This document shows, one piece after another, positions 55,177-63,556 of a stretch of DNA of 64,000 bases. The stretch is from Rhizobium sp. J15 (lineage in GTDB: Bacteria; Pseudomonadota; Alphaproteobacteria; Rhizobiales; Rhizobiaceae): positions 1 through 64,000 of the forward strand of contig NZ_NWSX01000008.1 in the NCBI RefSeq assembly GCF_002531825.1. The letters are read 5' to 3'. Position 1 is the stretch's first letter, and every line of letters starts with the position of its first letter. A program made the position numbers and the translations under genes. The notes under the pieces are model-generated. The model had not been told where the DNA came from. It saw nothing but the letters and a program-made list of their open reading frames with translations, and made no database searches.

Positions 55177-55199
55177 CTGCTGCCATAAATTGGCAGCAG
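55177..55199. promoter_or_regulatory. inverted-repeat operator candidate 2 (WYL regulator)
   Basis: Perfect CTGCTGCCA-5-TGGCAGCAG, 44 bp upstream of the glyoxalase-fold gene. Shared with candidate 1: arms, spacer length and the ATAAA core. Confidence 0.7.
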
Positions 55200-55243
55200 G
55201 CCGTTCCTCGCCGTGCCCAATTACCAGCAACGGGAGAACCGAA

Positions 55244-55612
55244 ATGACCAGCCCCAATCTGATTATCCTCTACGTCAAGGAACCCGGCGAAAGCGCCAGC
55301 TTCTACCGGAACCTGTTGAACCGCGAACCGGCCGTGGAGGCGCCGAATTTCGTCGCCTTCCCGCTGGATGGCGGCTTCACGCTCGGCCTCTGGCGGCGCA
55401 GCAAGGTCGAGCCGCAGCCCTCCGCCATCGGCAACCGGGGTGAGGTGGCCTTCATGGTCGCGGGAGAAAATGCCGTTGCCAGGCAATATGAGGACTGGCG
55501 CCAGCGCGGCCTGCCGATCGCCCAGGAACTGACGGAACTGGATTTCGGCCCGACCTTCGTCGTGCTCGATCCGGACGGACATCGCCTGCGCGTCTGTGAG
55601 CCGGATAAGTAA
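55244..55612 (+). CDS. VOC family (glyoxalase-fold) protein
   Basis: 122 residues from ATG 55244 (GGGAGA upstream). Vicinal-oxygen-chelate fold: LIILYVKEPGESASFYRNLL at the start, FGPTFVVLDPDGHRLRVCEP at the end. Members isomerise or bind small molecules, often giving resistance to them; the active-site metal ligands are not all obvious here. Probably controlled by the upstream WYL regulator through operator 2. Confidence 0.9.
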   Translation: MTSPNLIILYVKEPGESASFYRNLLNREPAVEAPNFVAFPLDGGFTLGLWRRSKVEPQPSAIGNRGEVAFMVAGENAVARQYEDWRQRGLPIAQELTELDFGPTFVVLDPDGHRLRVCEPDK

Positions 55613-55635
55613 TATGCTGGATAGACGGGGCCTGC

Positions 55636-56490
55636 TTAGAGCAGGCCTCGCATCGCATGCCCCTTATAGACGCCGAGAATGCGCACCTTCTCGGAGAAGA
55701 ACCGCAGTTCCTCCAACGCTCGGCGAACGTTCGGATCGTTCGGGTGGCCCTCGATATCGGCGTAGAACTGCGTCGCTACGAATTTTCCGCCGAGCTGGTA
55801 GCTTTCGAGCTTCGTCATGTTGATGTTGTTGGTGGCAAAGCCGCCGAGCGCCTTGTAGAGCGCGGCCGGAATGTTGCGGACGTTGAAGACGAAAGTGGTG
55901 ACGACCTTCTCTTCAGCCGAATTGCGCTGCGCCCATTCCTCGTCCCGCGACAGGATGACGAAGCGGGTGACGTTGTTTTCCGTATCCTCGACATTTTCAG
56001 CGACAATCTCCAGCCCGTAGAGATCGGCTGCAAGACGCGGGGCAAGCGCGGCCATCGAGCGATCGCCGGTTTCCTTCACGAGTTTCGCCGCGCCTGCGGT
56101 ATCGCCGGCGATAACAGGCTTCCAGCCATGGGCGCGCACGATCTTGCGGCACTGTCCGAGCGCGTGGATATGGCTGTGCACCGTGCGGATCTCGTCCTTG
56201 GTGACCCCGGGCAGCACCATCAGCTGGAAGCGAATCGGCATGAAATATTCGCCGATGATGTGCAGCCGCGATTCCGGCAGCAGATGGTGGATGTCGGCGA
56301 CGCGCCCGGCAATCGTGTTCTCGATCGGGATCATCGCAATGTCGGCGTCGCCGTTGTCGACCGCCGTAAATGCATCCTCGAAGGTCTGGCAGGGCAGCGG
56401 CTCCATGGTCGGATACATGTCGCGGCAGGCCATGTCGGAATTGGCGCCGAATTCGCCCTGGAAGGCGATCCTGTTGGTCTTGATGTTCAT
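55636..56490 (-). CDS. pheA: prephenate dehydratase
   Basis: 284 residues. PDT domain (about 8-185: IAFQGEFGANSDMACRDMYP, IPIENTIAGRVADIHHLLPE, and the catalytic TRF in NNVTRFVILSR) followed by an ACT domain (about 200-280: NIPAALYKALGGFATNNINM, then TKLES). It converts prephenate to phenylpyruvate; phenylalanine binding to the ACT domain should inhibit it. No chorismate mutase domain is fused. Downstream of kdsB on the same strand. Confidence 0.95.
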   Translation of the reverse strand: MNIKTNRIAFQGEFGANSDMACRDMYPTMEPLPCQTFEDAFTAVDNGDADIAMIPIENTIAGRVADIHHLLPESRLHIIGEYFMPIRFQLMVLPGVTKDEIRTVHSHIHALGQCRKIVRAHGWKPVIAGDTAGAAKLVKETGDRSMAALAPRLAADLYGLEIVAENVEDTENNVTRFVILSRDEEWAQRNSAEEKVVTTFVFNVRNIPAALYKALGGFATNNINMTKLESYQLGGKFVATQFYADIEGHPNDPNVRRALEELRFFSEKVRILGVYKGHAMRGLL

Positions 56491-56513
56491 GGGTGATTCC
56501 GTCAGTTCGACTT

Positions 56514-56626
56514 AGAGCATGATGCCGAAAAGTGTGAGCGGTTTTCGGACGACATCATGCTCTAACTCTTTAATTGAGAACAGGATTCAGATTTTAGGCC
56601 AACTGAGCTTAAAATCATCCTGTTCT
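56514..56626. repeat. RIME-like composite palindromic repeat overlapping the kdsB end
   Basis: Two palindromes: AGAGCATGATG / CATCATGCTCT (56514-56524 / 56553-56563, with an inner CCGAAAA/TTTTCGG stem) and AGAACAGGAT / ATCCTGTTCT (56577-56586 / 56617-56626). Total 113 bp, close to the two-palindrome RIME1 element of rhizobia. The second palindrome runs into the kdsB stop codon. Confidence 0.75.
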
Positions 56627-57370
56627 GGCGGCGAGGATGCGCCGCGCCTTTTCGAGGTCGCCGGGAGTATCGACACCGAGCGGAACCGTGTCAACGATCT
56701 CGGCGTCGATGCGCATGCCGGCCTCCAGCGCCCGCAGCTGCTCCAGCGCCTCGCGCTTTTCGAGCGTTGACGGGCCGAGCGAAACGAACCGTTCGAGCGC
56801 CGCGCGGCGATAGGCGTAGAGCCCGATATGGTGGTAGAGCGGCCCCTTTCCGTAAGGCGCGGTCGCGCGGGTGAAATAGAGCGCGTGCAGACGGGTCTCG
56901 GAAACGGGCGAACCGACGACCTTGACGATGTGCGGCGCGGTCTTGTCCTCCTCATTGTCGATTTCGGTCGTCAGCGTGCCGATATCGACCGCCGGGTTCT
57001 CGAGGGGACGCAAAGCCGCCCGCACGGTTTCCGGCTCGATCGTCGGCAGATCGCCCTGGACGTTGACGATGATCTTCGCCCTTCCGTCGGGATCGACTTT
57101 CTGCAGCGCCTCGAAGATCCGGTCGGAACCCGATTGGTGATCCTGGCTGGTCATGACGACTTCGAAGCCGGCGGCGGCGATGGTATCGAACACCTCGTGG
57201 TCGTCGACAGCGACGACCACGCGGCCGATGGCCGCCTCCTTCGCACGCATCGCCACCTGCACGATCATCGGCAGGCCGCAAATATCGGCAAGCGGCTTGC
57301 CCGGAAGCCGAGTGGAGGCCATCCGCGCCGGGATCAATACGAGCACCTCGTCTAAATTTGAATCACTCAT
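56615..57370 (-). CDS. kdsB: 3-deoxy-manno-octulosonate cytidylyltransferase
   Basis: 251 residues. Nucleotidyltransferase with [34 protein letters not shown] and [15 protein letters not shown]. It makes CMP-KDO for lipopolysaccharide core. Its last codons lie inside a RIME-like palindrome, so the C-terminal RTG and stop come from the repeat. Divergent from the cytochrome gene. Confidence 0.95.
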   Translation of the reverse strand: MSDSNLDEVLVLIPARMASTRLPGKPLADICGLPMIVQVAMRAKEAAIGRVVVAVDDHEVFDTIAAAGFEVVMTSQDHQSGSDRIFEALQKVDPDGRAKIIVNVQGDLPTIEPETVRAALRPLENPAVDIGTLTTEIDNEEDKTAPHIVKVVGSPVSETRLHALYFTRATAPYGKGPLYHHIGLYAYRRAALERFVSLGPSTLEKREALEQLRALEAGMRIDAEIVDTVPLGVDTPGDLEKARRILAARTG

Positions 57371-57524
57371 GGTTCGGGCCTTCTATTCCGGGCTGAAAAG
57401 TGTCAAAAAGTCTCACACGCAAGACCATTTAGACAGTTGCAACGATCAGCCAAAAGACATAGGTTCCGCGCGATTTCAAGATGGTCCGGTTTATGGTCTG
57501 CCGGCTGCAAGGGGAGCATTGCAG

Positions 57525-58088
57525 ATGAATTCATACGTCAATACGGCCGTGGGGGCACTGCTCGGAACGATTTTCGTTCTGATGTCGGTCTCGATCGCGT
57601 CCGAGGGGATCTTCCATTCCGAAGCGCCGGAGAAGGAAGGTTTCGCGATCGTTGCCGAAGAGGCGCCGGCCGCCGGTGGCGAAGCCGCGCCGGCCGCTGC
57701 CGTTCCGATCGCGCAATTGCTCGCTTCTGCAGATGCCAAGGCCGGTGAAGTGGTCTTCAAGAAGTGTCAGGCCTGTCATGACGCCACCAAAGGGGGGCCG
57801 AACAAAGTCGGTCCTAACCTCTTTGGTGTCGTAGATCGCCCGATCGCCTCGCATGAAGGCTTCGCCTATTCCGCCGCCATGAAGGATTTCTCCAAGGGCA
57901 GCAGCGAAAAGTGGAGCTTCGAATTCCTCAACAAGTTCCTCCTGGCGCCGAAGAAGGACGTTCCCGGCACCGCGATGGGCTTTGCCGGTCTCCCGAAGGA
58001 CCAGGATCGCGCCAACGTCATCCTTTATCTGCATACGCTGGCCGATTCGCCGGTGCCGCTGCCGGATCCGAACACGGCTACGCAGTAA
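57525..58088 (+). CDS. cycM: membrane-anchored cytochrome c (CycM-like)
   Basis: 187 residues from ATG 57525 (GGGGAG upstream). An N-terminal helix (about 7-27) is probably an uncleaved anchor; an Ala/Pro/Glu-rich linker leads to a class I cytochrome c domain (about 70-180) with heme motif CQACH and the Met ligand in [11 protein letters not shown]. CycM carries electrons to terminal oxidases such as cytochrome aa3 in rhizobia. Confidence 0.92.
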   Translation: MNSYVNTAVGALLGTIFVLMSVSIASEGIFHSEAPEKEGFAIVAEEAPAAGGEAAPAAAVPIAQLLASADAKAGEVVFKKCQACHDATKGGPNKVGPNLFGVVDRPIASHEGFAYSAAMKDFSKGSSEKWSFEFLNKFLLAPKKDVPGTAMGFAGLPKDQDRANVILYLHTLADSPVPLPDPNTATQ

Positions 58089-58114
58089 AGCGAAGCGCAA
58101 TCGCCTGAAAATCG

Positions 58115-58141
58115 AAGCCCGGCCGCAAGCCGGGCTTTCTT
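58115..58141 (+). terminator. rho-independent terminator after cycM
   Basis: AAGCCCGGC / GCCGGGCTT (58115-58123 / 58129-58137) with a 5-nt loop, then TTCTTCG. It lies 27 bp after the stop. Confidence 0.85.
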
Positions 58142-58157
58142 CGTTCCGGGAGCAGGT

Positions 58158-59105
58158 TCAGGCGCCGAGGAAATAGGCCCAGAGCGAGACGGTGATGGCG
58201 CCGAGCGCCGTCGTGACCGAGATCGTCGAGGCGGCGAGGCTATGCCCAACGCCGAAGCGATTGGCGATCAGCCAGGCGTTGACGCCTGTTGGCACCGATG
58301 AGGTCAGCACGATCGCCGCCGTCCATTCGGGGCTGAGGCCGAGGAGATGGCTTGCCGCCCAGACGCAGCCCGGCAGCAGCAGCAGCTTGCAGGCCGAGGT
58401 GACGCTGGCGATGCCGAGATTGCCGGATACGCCGTATTTTTCCAATGCCATGCCGAGCGAGATCAGCGCCGCCGGGCCGGCAATGCCGGCGATCTGGTTG
58501 ACGACCGTCGCCAGCGCCGCGGTCATGGTCAGGCCGGAAAGGTGCATGGCCATGCCGGCCGCAAGCCCGATCACCAGCGGATTGCGGACGAGATTGACGG
58601 CAATCTGGCGCAGCACGAACAGCATGCTGCGGTCGCTTTTGCCGGCGATCTTTCGCTCGGCATGCTCCATCAGAACGGTGCCGGCGACCATCATGACCGG
58701 CAGATGTACGGCGAGCAGGATCGACAGCGCCACCAACCCCTCGTCGCCGACGGTGCGCTCGACGAGCGGCAGTCCGATGAAGACATTGTTGGCGAAGGCC
58801 GAGGACACGCCGGCGAGCACGCCGATCCGTTCGTCACGGCCGAAGAGGCGCGTGGCGGCGATATGACCGGCCGCCCAAGTGATGGCGACGCCGGAGAAAT
58901 AGACGATCCAGAGCCGGAACGGCGAGGCGCCGTGAAAATCCGCCTCGGCAATCGTGCGGAAGAGTAAGAGCGGCACGGCGATCTTGAAGACGAATTCGCT
59001 GAGCGCTTCGCCGACATTCGATGCCATCAATCCGCTGCGGACGATCACCCAGCCGATGAGAATCAGGATGAAGATGGGAAGGACGTCGAGAATGATGGCT
59101 GACAT
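58158..59105 (-). CDS. AEC family transporter
   Basis: 315 residues, about ten membrane helices in two five-helix halves, with the family signatures FANNVFIGLPLVERTVGDEG and TSSVPTGVNAWLIANRFGVG. AEC proteins (auxin efflux carrier superfamily) include bacterial malate/malonate permeases; the substrate is not evident. Convergent with cycM. Confidence 0.9.
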   Translation of the reverse strand: MSAIILDVLPIFILILIGWVIVRSGLMASNVGEALSEFVFKIAVPLLLFRTIAEADFHGASPFRLWIVYFSGVAITWAAGHIAATRLFGRDERIGVLAGVSSAFANNVFIGLPLVERTVGDEGLVALSILLAVHLPVMMVAGTVLMEHAERKIAGKSDRSMLFVLRQIAVNLVRNPLVIGLAAGMAMHLSGLTMTAALATVVNQIAGIAGPAALISLGMALEKYGVSGNLGIASVTSACKLLLLPGCVWAASHLLGLSPEWTAAIVLTSSVPTGVNAWLIANRFGVGHSLAASTISVTTALGAITVSLWAYFLGA

Positions 59106-59208
59106 GGGAAAGGCTGCTTTGCGCGGGAGGTCCCACCTCTAACAGCAAACCGCCCGGATTGAAAAGGCAAAGGCCGCCCGATCGCCAACAGAGCCGTCCG
59201 CAAAGCAA

Positions 59209-59233
59209 AAAAAGCGGGCTCAGCCCGCTTTTC
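59209..59233 (-). terminator. rho-independent terminator with no obvious gene upstream
   Basis: AAAAGCGGG / CCCGCTTTT around CTCAG; on the minus strand it runs straight into TTTTTTT. It is about 100 bp upstream of the AEC start and oriented to end a minus-strand transcript coming from 59234-59500. Confidence 0.85.
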
Positions 59234-59259
59234 CGCTCCGGCCCTGCCGGATATCCGAA

Positions 59260-59450
59260 TCACGAAGCTGCCAGTTCATCCGTGGTCAGCGTCGCGCCGG
59301 TAAGATCGAAGGGATCATCCCTTACGCGCCCGGCTGCAACCGAAAGCTGCTCATGCCGGTCTTCTTGCGAGTATTTCTAGATTTCGAAGATGACAGGGGC
59401 ATGACGAATAAGCGGCACTTTTGCGAAGAAATAGCTGCGCCATTCACCAT
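59260..59450 (-). pseudogene. possible small gene or frameshifted remnant
   Basis: Minus strand. An ATG at 59450 with GGAAGGA just before it opens a 42-residue frame that stops at 59322. A second, overlapping frame (59263-59376, 38 codons, stop TGA at 59260) has no ATG, GTG or TTG but looks coding: codons are rhizobial and the peptide is acidic, ending DDPFDLTGATLTTDELAAS. A one-base shift would join the two. It could be a decayed small gene, or an sRNA, or both frames may be chance. It is followed by a clear terminator. Confidence 0.3.
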
Positions 59451-59522
59451 TTATCCTTCCAAACCGCGGAAATTTCGCTAAGACCGAACCCCGGCTATCA
59501 CAAATCCGGGACTCCCCATTTC

Positions 59523-60515
59523 ATGACCAGATTCGATGTTCTGACAGTCGGCAACGCAATCGTGGATATCATTGCCCGTTGCAACGACCAGTTCCTCATT
59601 GACAACCAGATCACCAAGGCGGCGATGAATCTCATCGATGCCGAGCGCGCCGAACTCTTGTATTCGCGCATGGGGCCGGCCCTCGAAGCCTCCGGCGGCA
59701 GCGCCGGCAACACGGCGGCGGGCGTCGCGAACCTCGGCGGCAAGGCCGCCTATTTCGGCAATGTCGCCGCAGATCAGCTCGGCGACATCTTCACGCACGA
59801 TATCCGCGCCCAGGGCGTCCACTATCAGACGAAGCCGAAGGGTACCTTCCCGCCGACGGCGCGTTCGATGATCTTCGTCACTGAGGACGGCGAACGCTCG
59901 ATGAATACCTATCTCGGCGCCTGCGTCGAACTCGGCCCGGAGGACGTCGAGGCCGATGTCGTGGCCGACGCCAAGGTCACCTATTTCGAAGGTTATCTCT
60001 GGGATCCGCCGCGCGCCAAGGAAGCCATTCTCGATTGCGCCCGTATCGCCCATGAGAACGGCCGCGAAATGTCGATGACGCTTTCCGACAGCTTCTGCGT
60101 CGACCGCTATCGCGGCGAGTTCCTCGATCTGATGCGTTCCGGCAAGGTCGATATCGTCTTCGCCAATCGCCATGAAGCGCTGTCGCTTTACCAGACCGAA
60201 GATTTCGAAGAGGCGCTGAACAAGATCGCCGCAGACTGCAAGATCGCTGCGGTGACGATGAGCGAGAACGGTGCCGTCATCCTGAAGGGCCGCGAGCGCT
60301 ATTATGTCGATGCGATCAGGATCAAGGAAGTCGTGGACACGACGGGTGCCGGCGATCTCTTCGCCTCCGGCTTCCTCTATGGCTATACGCAGGGACGGTC
60401 GCTGGAAGATTGCGGTAAGCTCGGTTGCCTGGCGGCCGGCATCGTCATCCAGCAGATCGGTCCGCGCCCGATGACCTCGCTGTCCGACGCCGCCAAGCGG
60501 GCTGGGCTTATTTGA
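59523..60515 (+). CDS. PfkB family carbohydrate/adenosine kinase
   Basis: 330 residues from ATG 59523. Ribokinase fold with VGNAIVDIIARC, the first signature ASGGSAGNTAAGVANLGGKA and the second DTTGAGDLFASGFLYG holding the catalytic Asp. The likely substrate is adenosine (the rhizobial orthologs are annotated as adenosine kinase), which is inference. Its 3' end overlaps the convergent SH3-domain gene by 8 bp. Confidence 0.87.
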   Translation: MTRFDVLTVGNAIVDIIARCNDQFLIDNQITKAAMNLIDAERAELLYSRMGPALEASGGSAGNTAAGVANLGGKAAYFGNVAADQLGDIFTHDIRAQGVHYQTKPKGTFPPTARSMIFVTEDGERSMNTYLGACVELGPEDVEADVVADAKVTYFEGYLWDPPRAKEAILDCARIAHENGREMSMTLSDSFCVDRYRGEFLDLMRSGKVDIVFANRHEALSLYQTEDFEEALNKIAADCKIAAVTMSENGAVILKGRERYYVDAIRIKEVVDTTGAGDLFASGFLYGYTQGRSLEDCGKLGCLAAGIVIQQIGPRPMTSLSDAAKRAGLI

Positions 60516-61047
60516 AGGCTTCGCCGGGATAGGCGCCCCAGATCTCCGACTGCGCCACCCAACCGGAGGCGCCGTCGGTTTCGGCGCGGCACCAGTCGCC
60601 GGTGCATTCGCCGATCGTCAGCATCACGCCGGGTTCCAGCTTGGCGACGACCGAGGCGGAAGGCAGCGCCTCGCGGCGCAGATTGACGTAGACGCCCTTG
60701 CCCTTCGTCTTCATCCACGGCGCGGCGATTGCGGCGCGCTGGCCTGACAGCAGCGACTGGTTGACCCAGCCTTCGGTGCCGTCGGCATCGCGGATGCGCC
60801 GCCAGTTGTCATATTCCTGAATGATTTCCACAGGCAGCCCGGATTTCAGGTACATCCACGAAACGGCGTAATCCGTTCCCGGACCGATGCGCAGATTGAC
60901 GCGTTTGGATTTCAGCGTCACGAAACGCGGCAACGGCAGTCCGCTCGGCCCCTTGGCCGCCTGCGCATGGGCAAATTCAACAGTTCCCAGGGATGCGGCC
61001 AGACCGATCGCGAGGGCGAGGCAGGACTTCAGGACTTTGCTGCGCAT
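60508..61047 (-). CDS. exported SH3-domain protein
   Basis: 179 residues from ATG 61047. Signal peptide about 1-28 (ends EFAHAQA). Two bacterial SH3-like modules: SKRVNLRIGPGTDYAVSWMY with EGWVNQSLL, and KGVYVNLRREALPSASVVAK with SGWVAQSEIWG. Such domains bind peptidoglycan or proteins in the periplasm. The frame stays open far upstream, antisense to the next gene, but the signal peptide fixes the start. Confidence 0.9.
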   Translation of the reverse strand: MRSKVLKSCLALAIGLAASLGTVEFAHAQAAKGPSGLPLPRFVTLKSKRVNLRIGPGTDYAVSWMYLKSGLPVEIIQEYDNWRRIRDADGTEGWVNQSLLSGQRAAIAAPWMKTKGKGVYVNLRREALPSASVVAKLEPGVMLTIGECTGDWCRAETDGASGWVAQSEIWGAYPGEAFK

Positions 61048-61233
61048 GGAAGCTTCCGTTTGCTCGAATCTGCGGGCCAGGCCCTGCCTGCTCGCTGGCC
61101 GGGCACTGACATTCCCCGGCTGCACCACGAGTTTTGTTTGTCTTCGCGTGCGGGTCTGGTAGAAAATGCCCGGAATGGGAAAATTATCACCCCTCTTGGT
61201 TAAAGACCTCTGAACAAGGCACGACAGGCAGCC

Positions 61234-62235
61234 ATGACAGCGAAGAAAAAACCGAAGGTCTACATCACCCGCAAGCTGCCGGATGCCGTCGAAACCCGCA
61301 TGCGGGAACTCTTCGACGCCGAGCTCAACATCGACGACACGCCGCGTTCCGTTCCCGAGCTGATCGCCGCCGTCAGGACCGCCGACGTGCTGGTGCCGAC
61401 CGTCACCGATCGCATCGATGCGGCGCTGATCGAAGAGGCCGGGCCGCAGATGAAGCTGATTGCGAGCTTCTCCAACGGCACCGACCATATCGATGTCGAG
61501 GCGGCGGCGCGCAAAGGCATCACCGTCACCAACACGCCGAACGTGCTGACCGAGGACACGGCCGACATGACGATGGCGCTCATTCTCGCGGTGCCGAGAC
61601 GGCTCGGCGAAGGCGCACGCGTATTGACCGACAAGCCCGGCGAATGGGCCGGCTGGTCTCCCACCTGGATGCTCGGTCGGCGCATCCACGGCAAGCGTAT
61701 CGGCATCGTCGGCATGGGCCGCATCGGCACGGCGGTCGCGCGGCGCGCCAAGGCTTTCGGTCTTTCGATCCACTATCACAACCGCAAGCGCGCCAATCCG
61801 GCCGTCGAGGACGAACTCGAGGCGACCTATTGGGAAAGCCTCGACCAGATGCTTGCCCGCGTCGACATCGTATCCATCAACTGCCCCTCGACGCCGGCGA
61901 CTTTCCATCTGCTCTCGGCGCGCCGCCTGGCGCTGCTGCAGCCGACCGCCTATCTCGTCAACACCGCCCGCGGCGACGTGGTCGATGAAGCCGCGTTGAT
62001 CAAGTGCCTGAGGGAAGGCAAGATCGCCGGCGCCGGCCTCGACGTGTTCGAAAACGAACCCGCCGTCAACCCGAAGCTCGTCAAGCTCGCCAATGAGGGC
62101 AAGGTGGTACTGCTGCCGCATATGAGTTCGGCGACGATCGAAGGCCGGGTCGACATGGGCGACAAGGTCATCATCAATATCCGCACCTTCATCGACGGCC
62201 ATCGGCCGCCGAACAGGGTGCTGCCCGGCCGTTGA
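61234..62235 (+). CDS. D-isomer-specific 2-hydroxyacid dehydrogenase (glyoxylate reductase-like)
   Basis: 333 residues. NAD(P)-binding region GIVGMGRIGTAVARRAKAFG, and catalytic Arg (NTARGDVVDEAAL), Glu (LDVFENEPAV) and His (LLPHMSSAT). Layout and length match glyoxylate/hydroxypyruvate reductases (GyaR/GhrB). Substrate inferred. Confidence 0.9.
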   Translation: MTAKKKPKVYITRKLPDAVETRMRELFDAELNIDDTPRSVPELIAAVRTADVLVPTVTDRIDAALIEEAGPQMKLIASFSNGTDHIDVEAAARKGITVTNTPNVLTEDTADMTMALILAVPRRLGEGARVLTDKPGEWAGWSPTWMLGRRIHGKRIGIVGMGRIGTAVARRAKAFGLSIHYHNRKRANPAVEDELEATYWESLDQMLARVDIVSINCPSTPATFHLLSARRLALLQPTAYLVNTARGDVVDEAALIKCLREGKIAGAGLDVFENEPAVNPKLVKLANEGKVVLLPHMSSATIEGRVDMGDKVIINIRTFIDGHRPPNRVLPGR

Positions 62236-62256
62236 AAGACGCCCCTTCGAGCTCGA

Positions 62257-62745
62257 TCAGGCGGGGTTGATTTGGGGCGCAAGGACCTTGCGCATCTCGA
62301 TGAAGGTCGTCCTGGCAAAACCGGGATGGGCCTTCTCGGCGGTTCTGGAAAAGCCCCAGGCGGCAAAGACGGCGTGATTGTCGGTAAGCTCGATGCGTGT
62401 CTCCAGCCGCAAGGCGGGAAGGCCGAGCGCTGAGGCCGTCTCCTCGGCGATATCAAGCAATCGCCGCCCGAGGCCCTTGCCTTGCGCCGAAGGGAGAACG
62501 GCGAGCTTGCCGACATAAAGGCAATCGGCTTCCGGCCGCAGGAAGAGGCAGCCGGTCAGCCTGCCGTTATCGATCGCGACATGACCGATCTCGGCTTCGG
62601 CCTTCGCTGCCAGCGCTTCGGCCGTCAGGCTGAGCGCCGACGATGGTGGATCGATCCTGCCGTTCATCGAGGCGAAGGCGGTCAGGATGAGGGCGAGCAG
62701 TTCGTCCCAGCGCGTGAAGCTGGCATCGAGGCGGATGATCGTCAT
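62257..62745 (-). CDS. GNAT family N-acetyltransferase
   Basis: 162 residues. Acetyl-CoA loop VLPSAQGKGLGRRLLDIAEE, then LRLETRIELTDNHAVFAAWG and GFSRTAEKAHPGF. The start overlaps the stop of the ThiF/MoeB gene (ATGA), so they are coupled; with recF they form one minus-strand run. Acceptor unknown. Confidence 0.92.
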   Translation of the reverse strand: MTIIRLDASFTRWDELLALILTAFASMNGRIDPPSSALSLTAEALAAKAEAEIGHVAIDNGRLTGCLFLRPEADCLYVGKLAVLPSAQGKGLGRRLLDIAEETASALGLPALRLETRIELTDNHAVFAAWGFSRTAEKAHPGFARTTFIEMRKVLAPQINPA

Positions 62746-63509
62746 TGCGCCGGCCTTGCGCGGCGGCGCCTGTAGCGCACGGTCTCGAACCGTGCCGAGA
62801 GGGCGTCGTAAAGCAGCAGCCGCCCGATCAGCGGTTCGCCGGCGCCGGTGACGAGCTTGATCGCCTCCATCGCCATCATCGTGCCGATGACGCCGGTGAG
62901 TGCGCCGATGATGCCGGCCTCGGAGCAGGCAGGGATGAGCCCCGGCGGCGGGGCCTCGGGAAACAGGTCGCGATATCGGGGGTTGGGCGTCCCGTCCTCG
63001 GCTGTCTCATAGGGTTTCAGAACCGTCAGCGAACCGTCGAAACGTCCGACCGCGCCGGTGACGAGCGGGATGCGCGCTTCTTCCGCCGCGTCGGCCGCGG
63101 CATAACGCGTGTCGAAATTGTCGGAGCCGTCGATCAGGAGATCGAAGCCGGACAAATGACGGCGGGCAGTCTCCTGAGAGAAGCGCTCCTCGAAACGGAT
63201 CAGCCGGATATGCGGGTTGAGCCTTGTGATCGCCAAGGCGGCGCTTTCCGTCTTCAGCTCGCCGATCGTACCGGAATCATGGATCACCTGGCGCTGCAGG
63301 TTCGAAAGGGAAACCCTGTCGTCGTCGACGATTCCGAGCGTGCCGACGCCGGCCGCGGCCAGATATTGCAGGATCGGCGCACCGAGGCCGCCGGCGCCGA
63401 TCACGAGCACGCGGGCGGCTTTCAGCTTCTGCTGGCCTGCGCCGCCGATTTCGGGGAGCAGGATGTGGCGGTGATAACGGGCGATTTCATCGGTGCTGAG
63501 CGGTTCCAT
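62742..63509 (-). CDS. moeB: ThiF/MoeB/HesA family adenylyltransferase
   Basis: 255 residues from ATG 63509 (MEPLSTDEIARYHRHILLPE); ATG 63560, overlapping the recF stop, would add 17 residues. ATP-binding VLVIGAGGLGAPILQYLAAA, DDDRVSLSNLQRQ and DGSDNFDTRY. It should adenylate the C-terminus of a ubiquitin-like sulfur carrier (MoaD or ThiS). Zinc cysteines are missing: the CYRCL-type site reads PRYRDLF and no C-terminal CPxCG is present. Confidence 0.88.
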   Translation of the reverse strand: MEPLSTDEIARYHRHILLPEIGGAGQQKLKAARVLVIGAGGLGAPILQYLAAAGVGTLGIVDDDRVSLSNLQRQVIHDSGTIGELKTESAALAITRLNPHIRLIRFEERFSQETARRHLSGFDLLIDGSDNFDTRYAAADAAEEARIPLVTGAVGRFDGSLTVLKPYETAEDGTPNPRYRDLFPEAPPPGLIPACSEAGIIGALTGVIGTMMAMEAIKLVTGAGEPLIGRLLLYDALSARFETVRYRRRRARPAQ

Positions 63510-63556
63510 GGCGCCGATCGTATCATGGCGCCCGACGTCGGGAAAAGCCGCCTCCG

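Larger units (their letters stand above)
59106..59522. other. intergenic region with a terminator and a candidate small transcript
   Basis: 417 bp between the AEC gene and the kinase. It holds a minus-strand terminator (59209-59233) that no annotated gene explains, and minus-strand frames at 59260-59376 and 59322-59450 described separately. The 5' part (59106-59205) should include the AEC promoter; the part near 59450-59522 the kinase promoter and leader. Confidence 0.6.
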
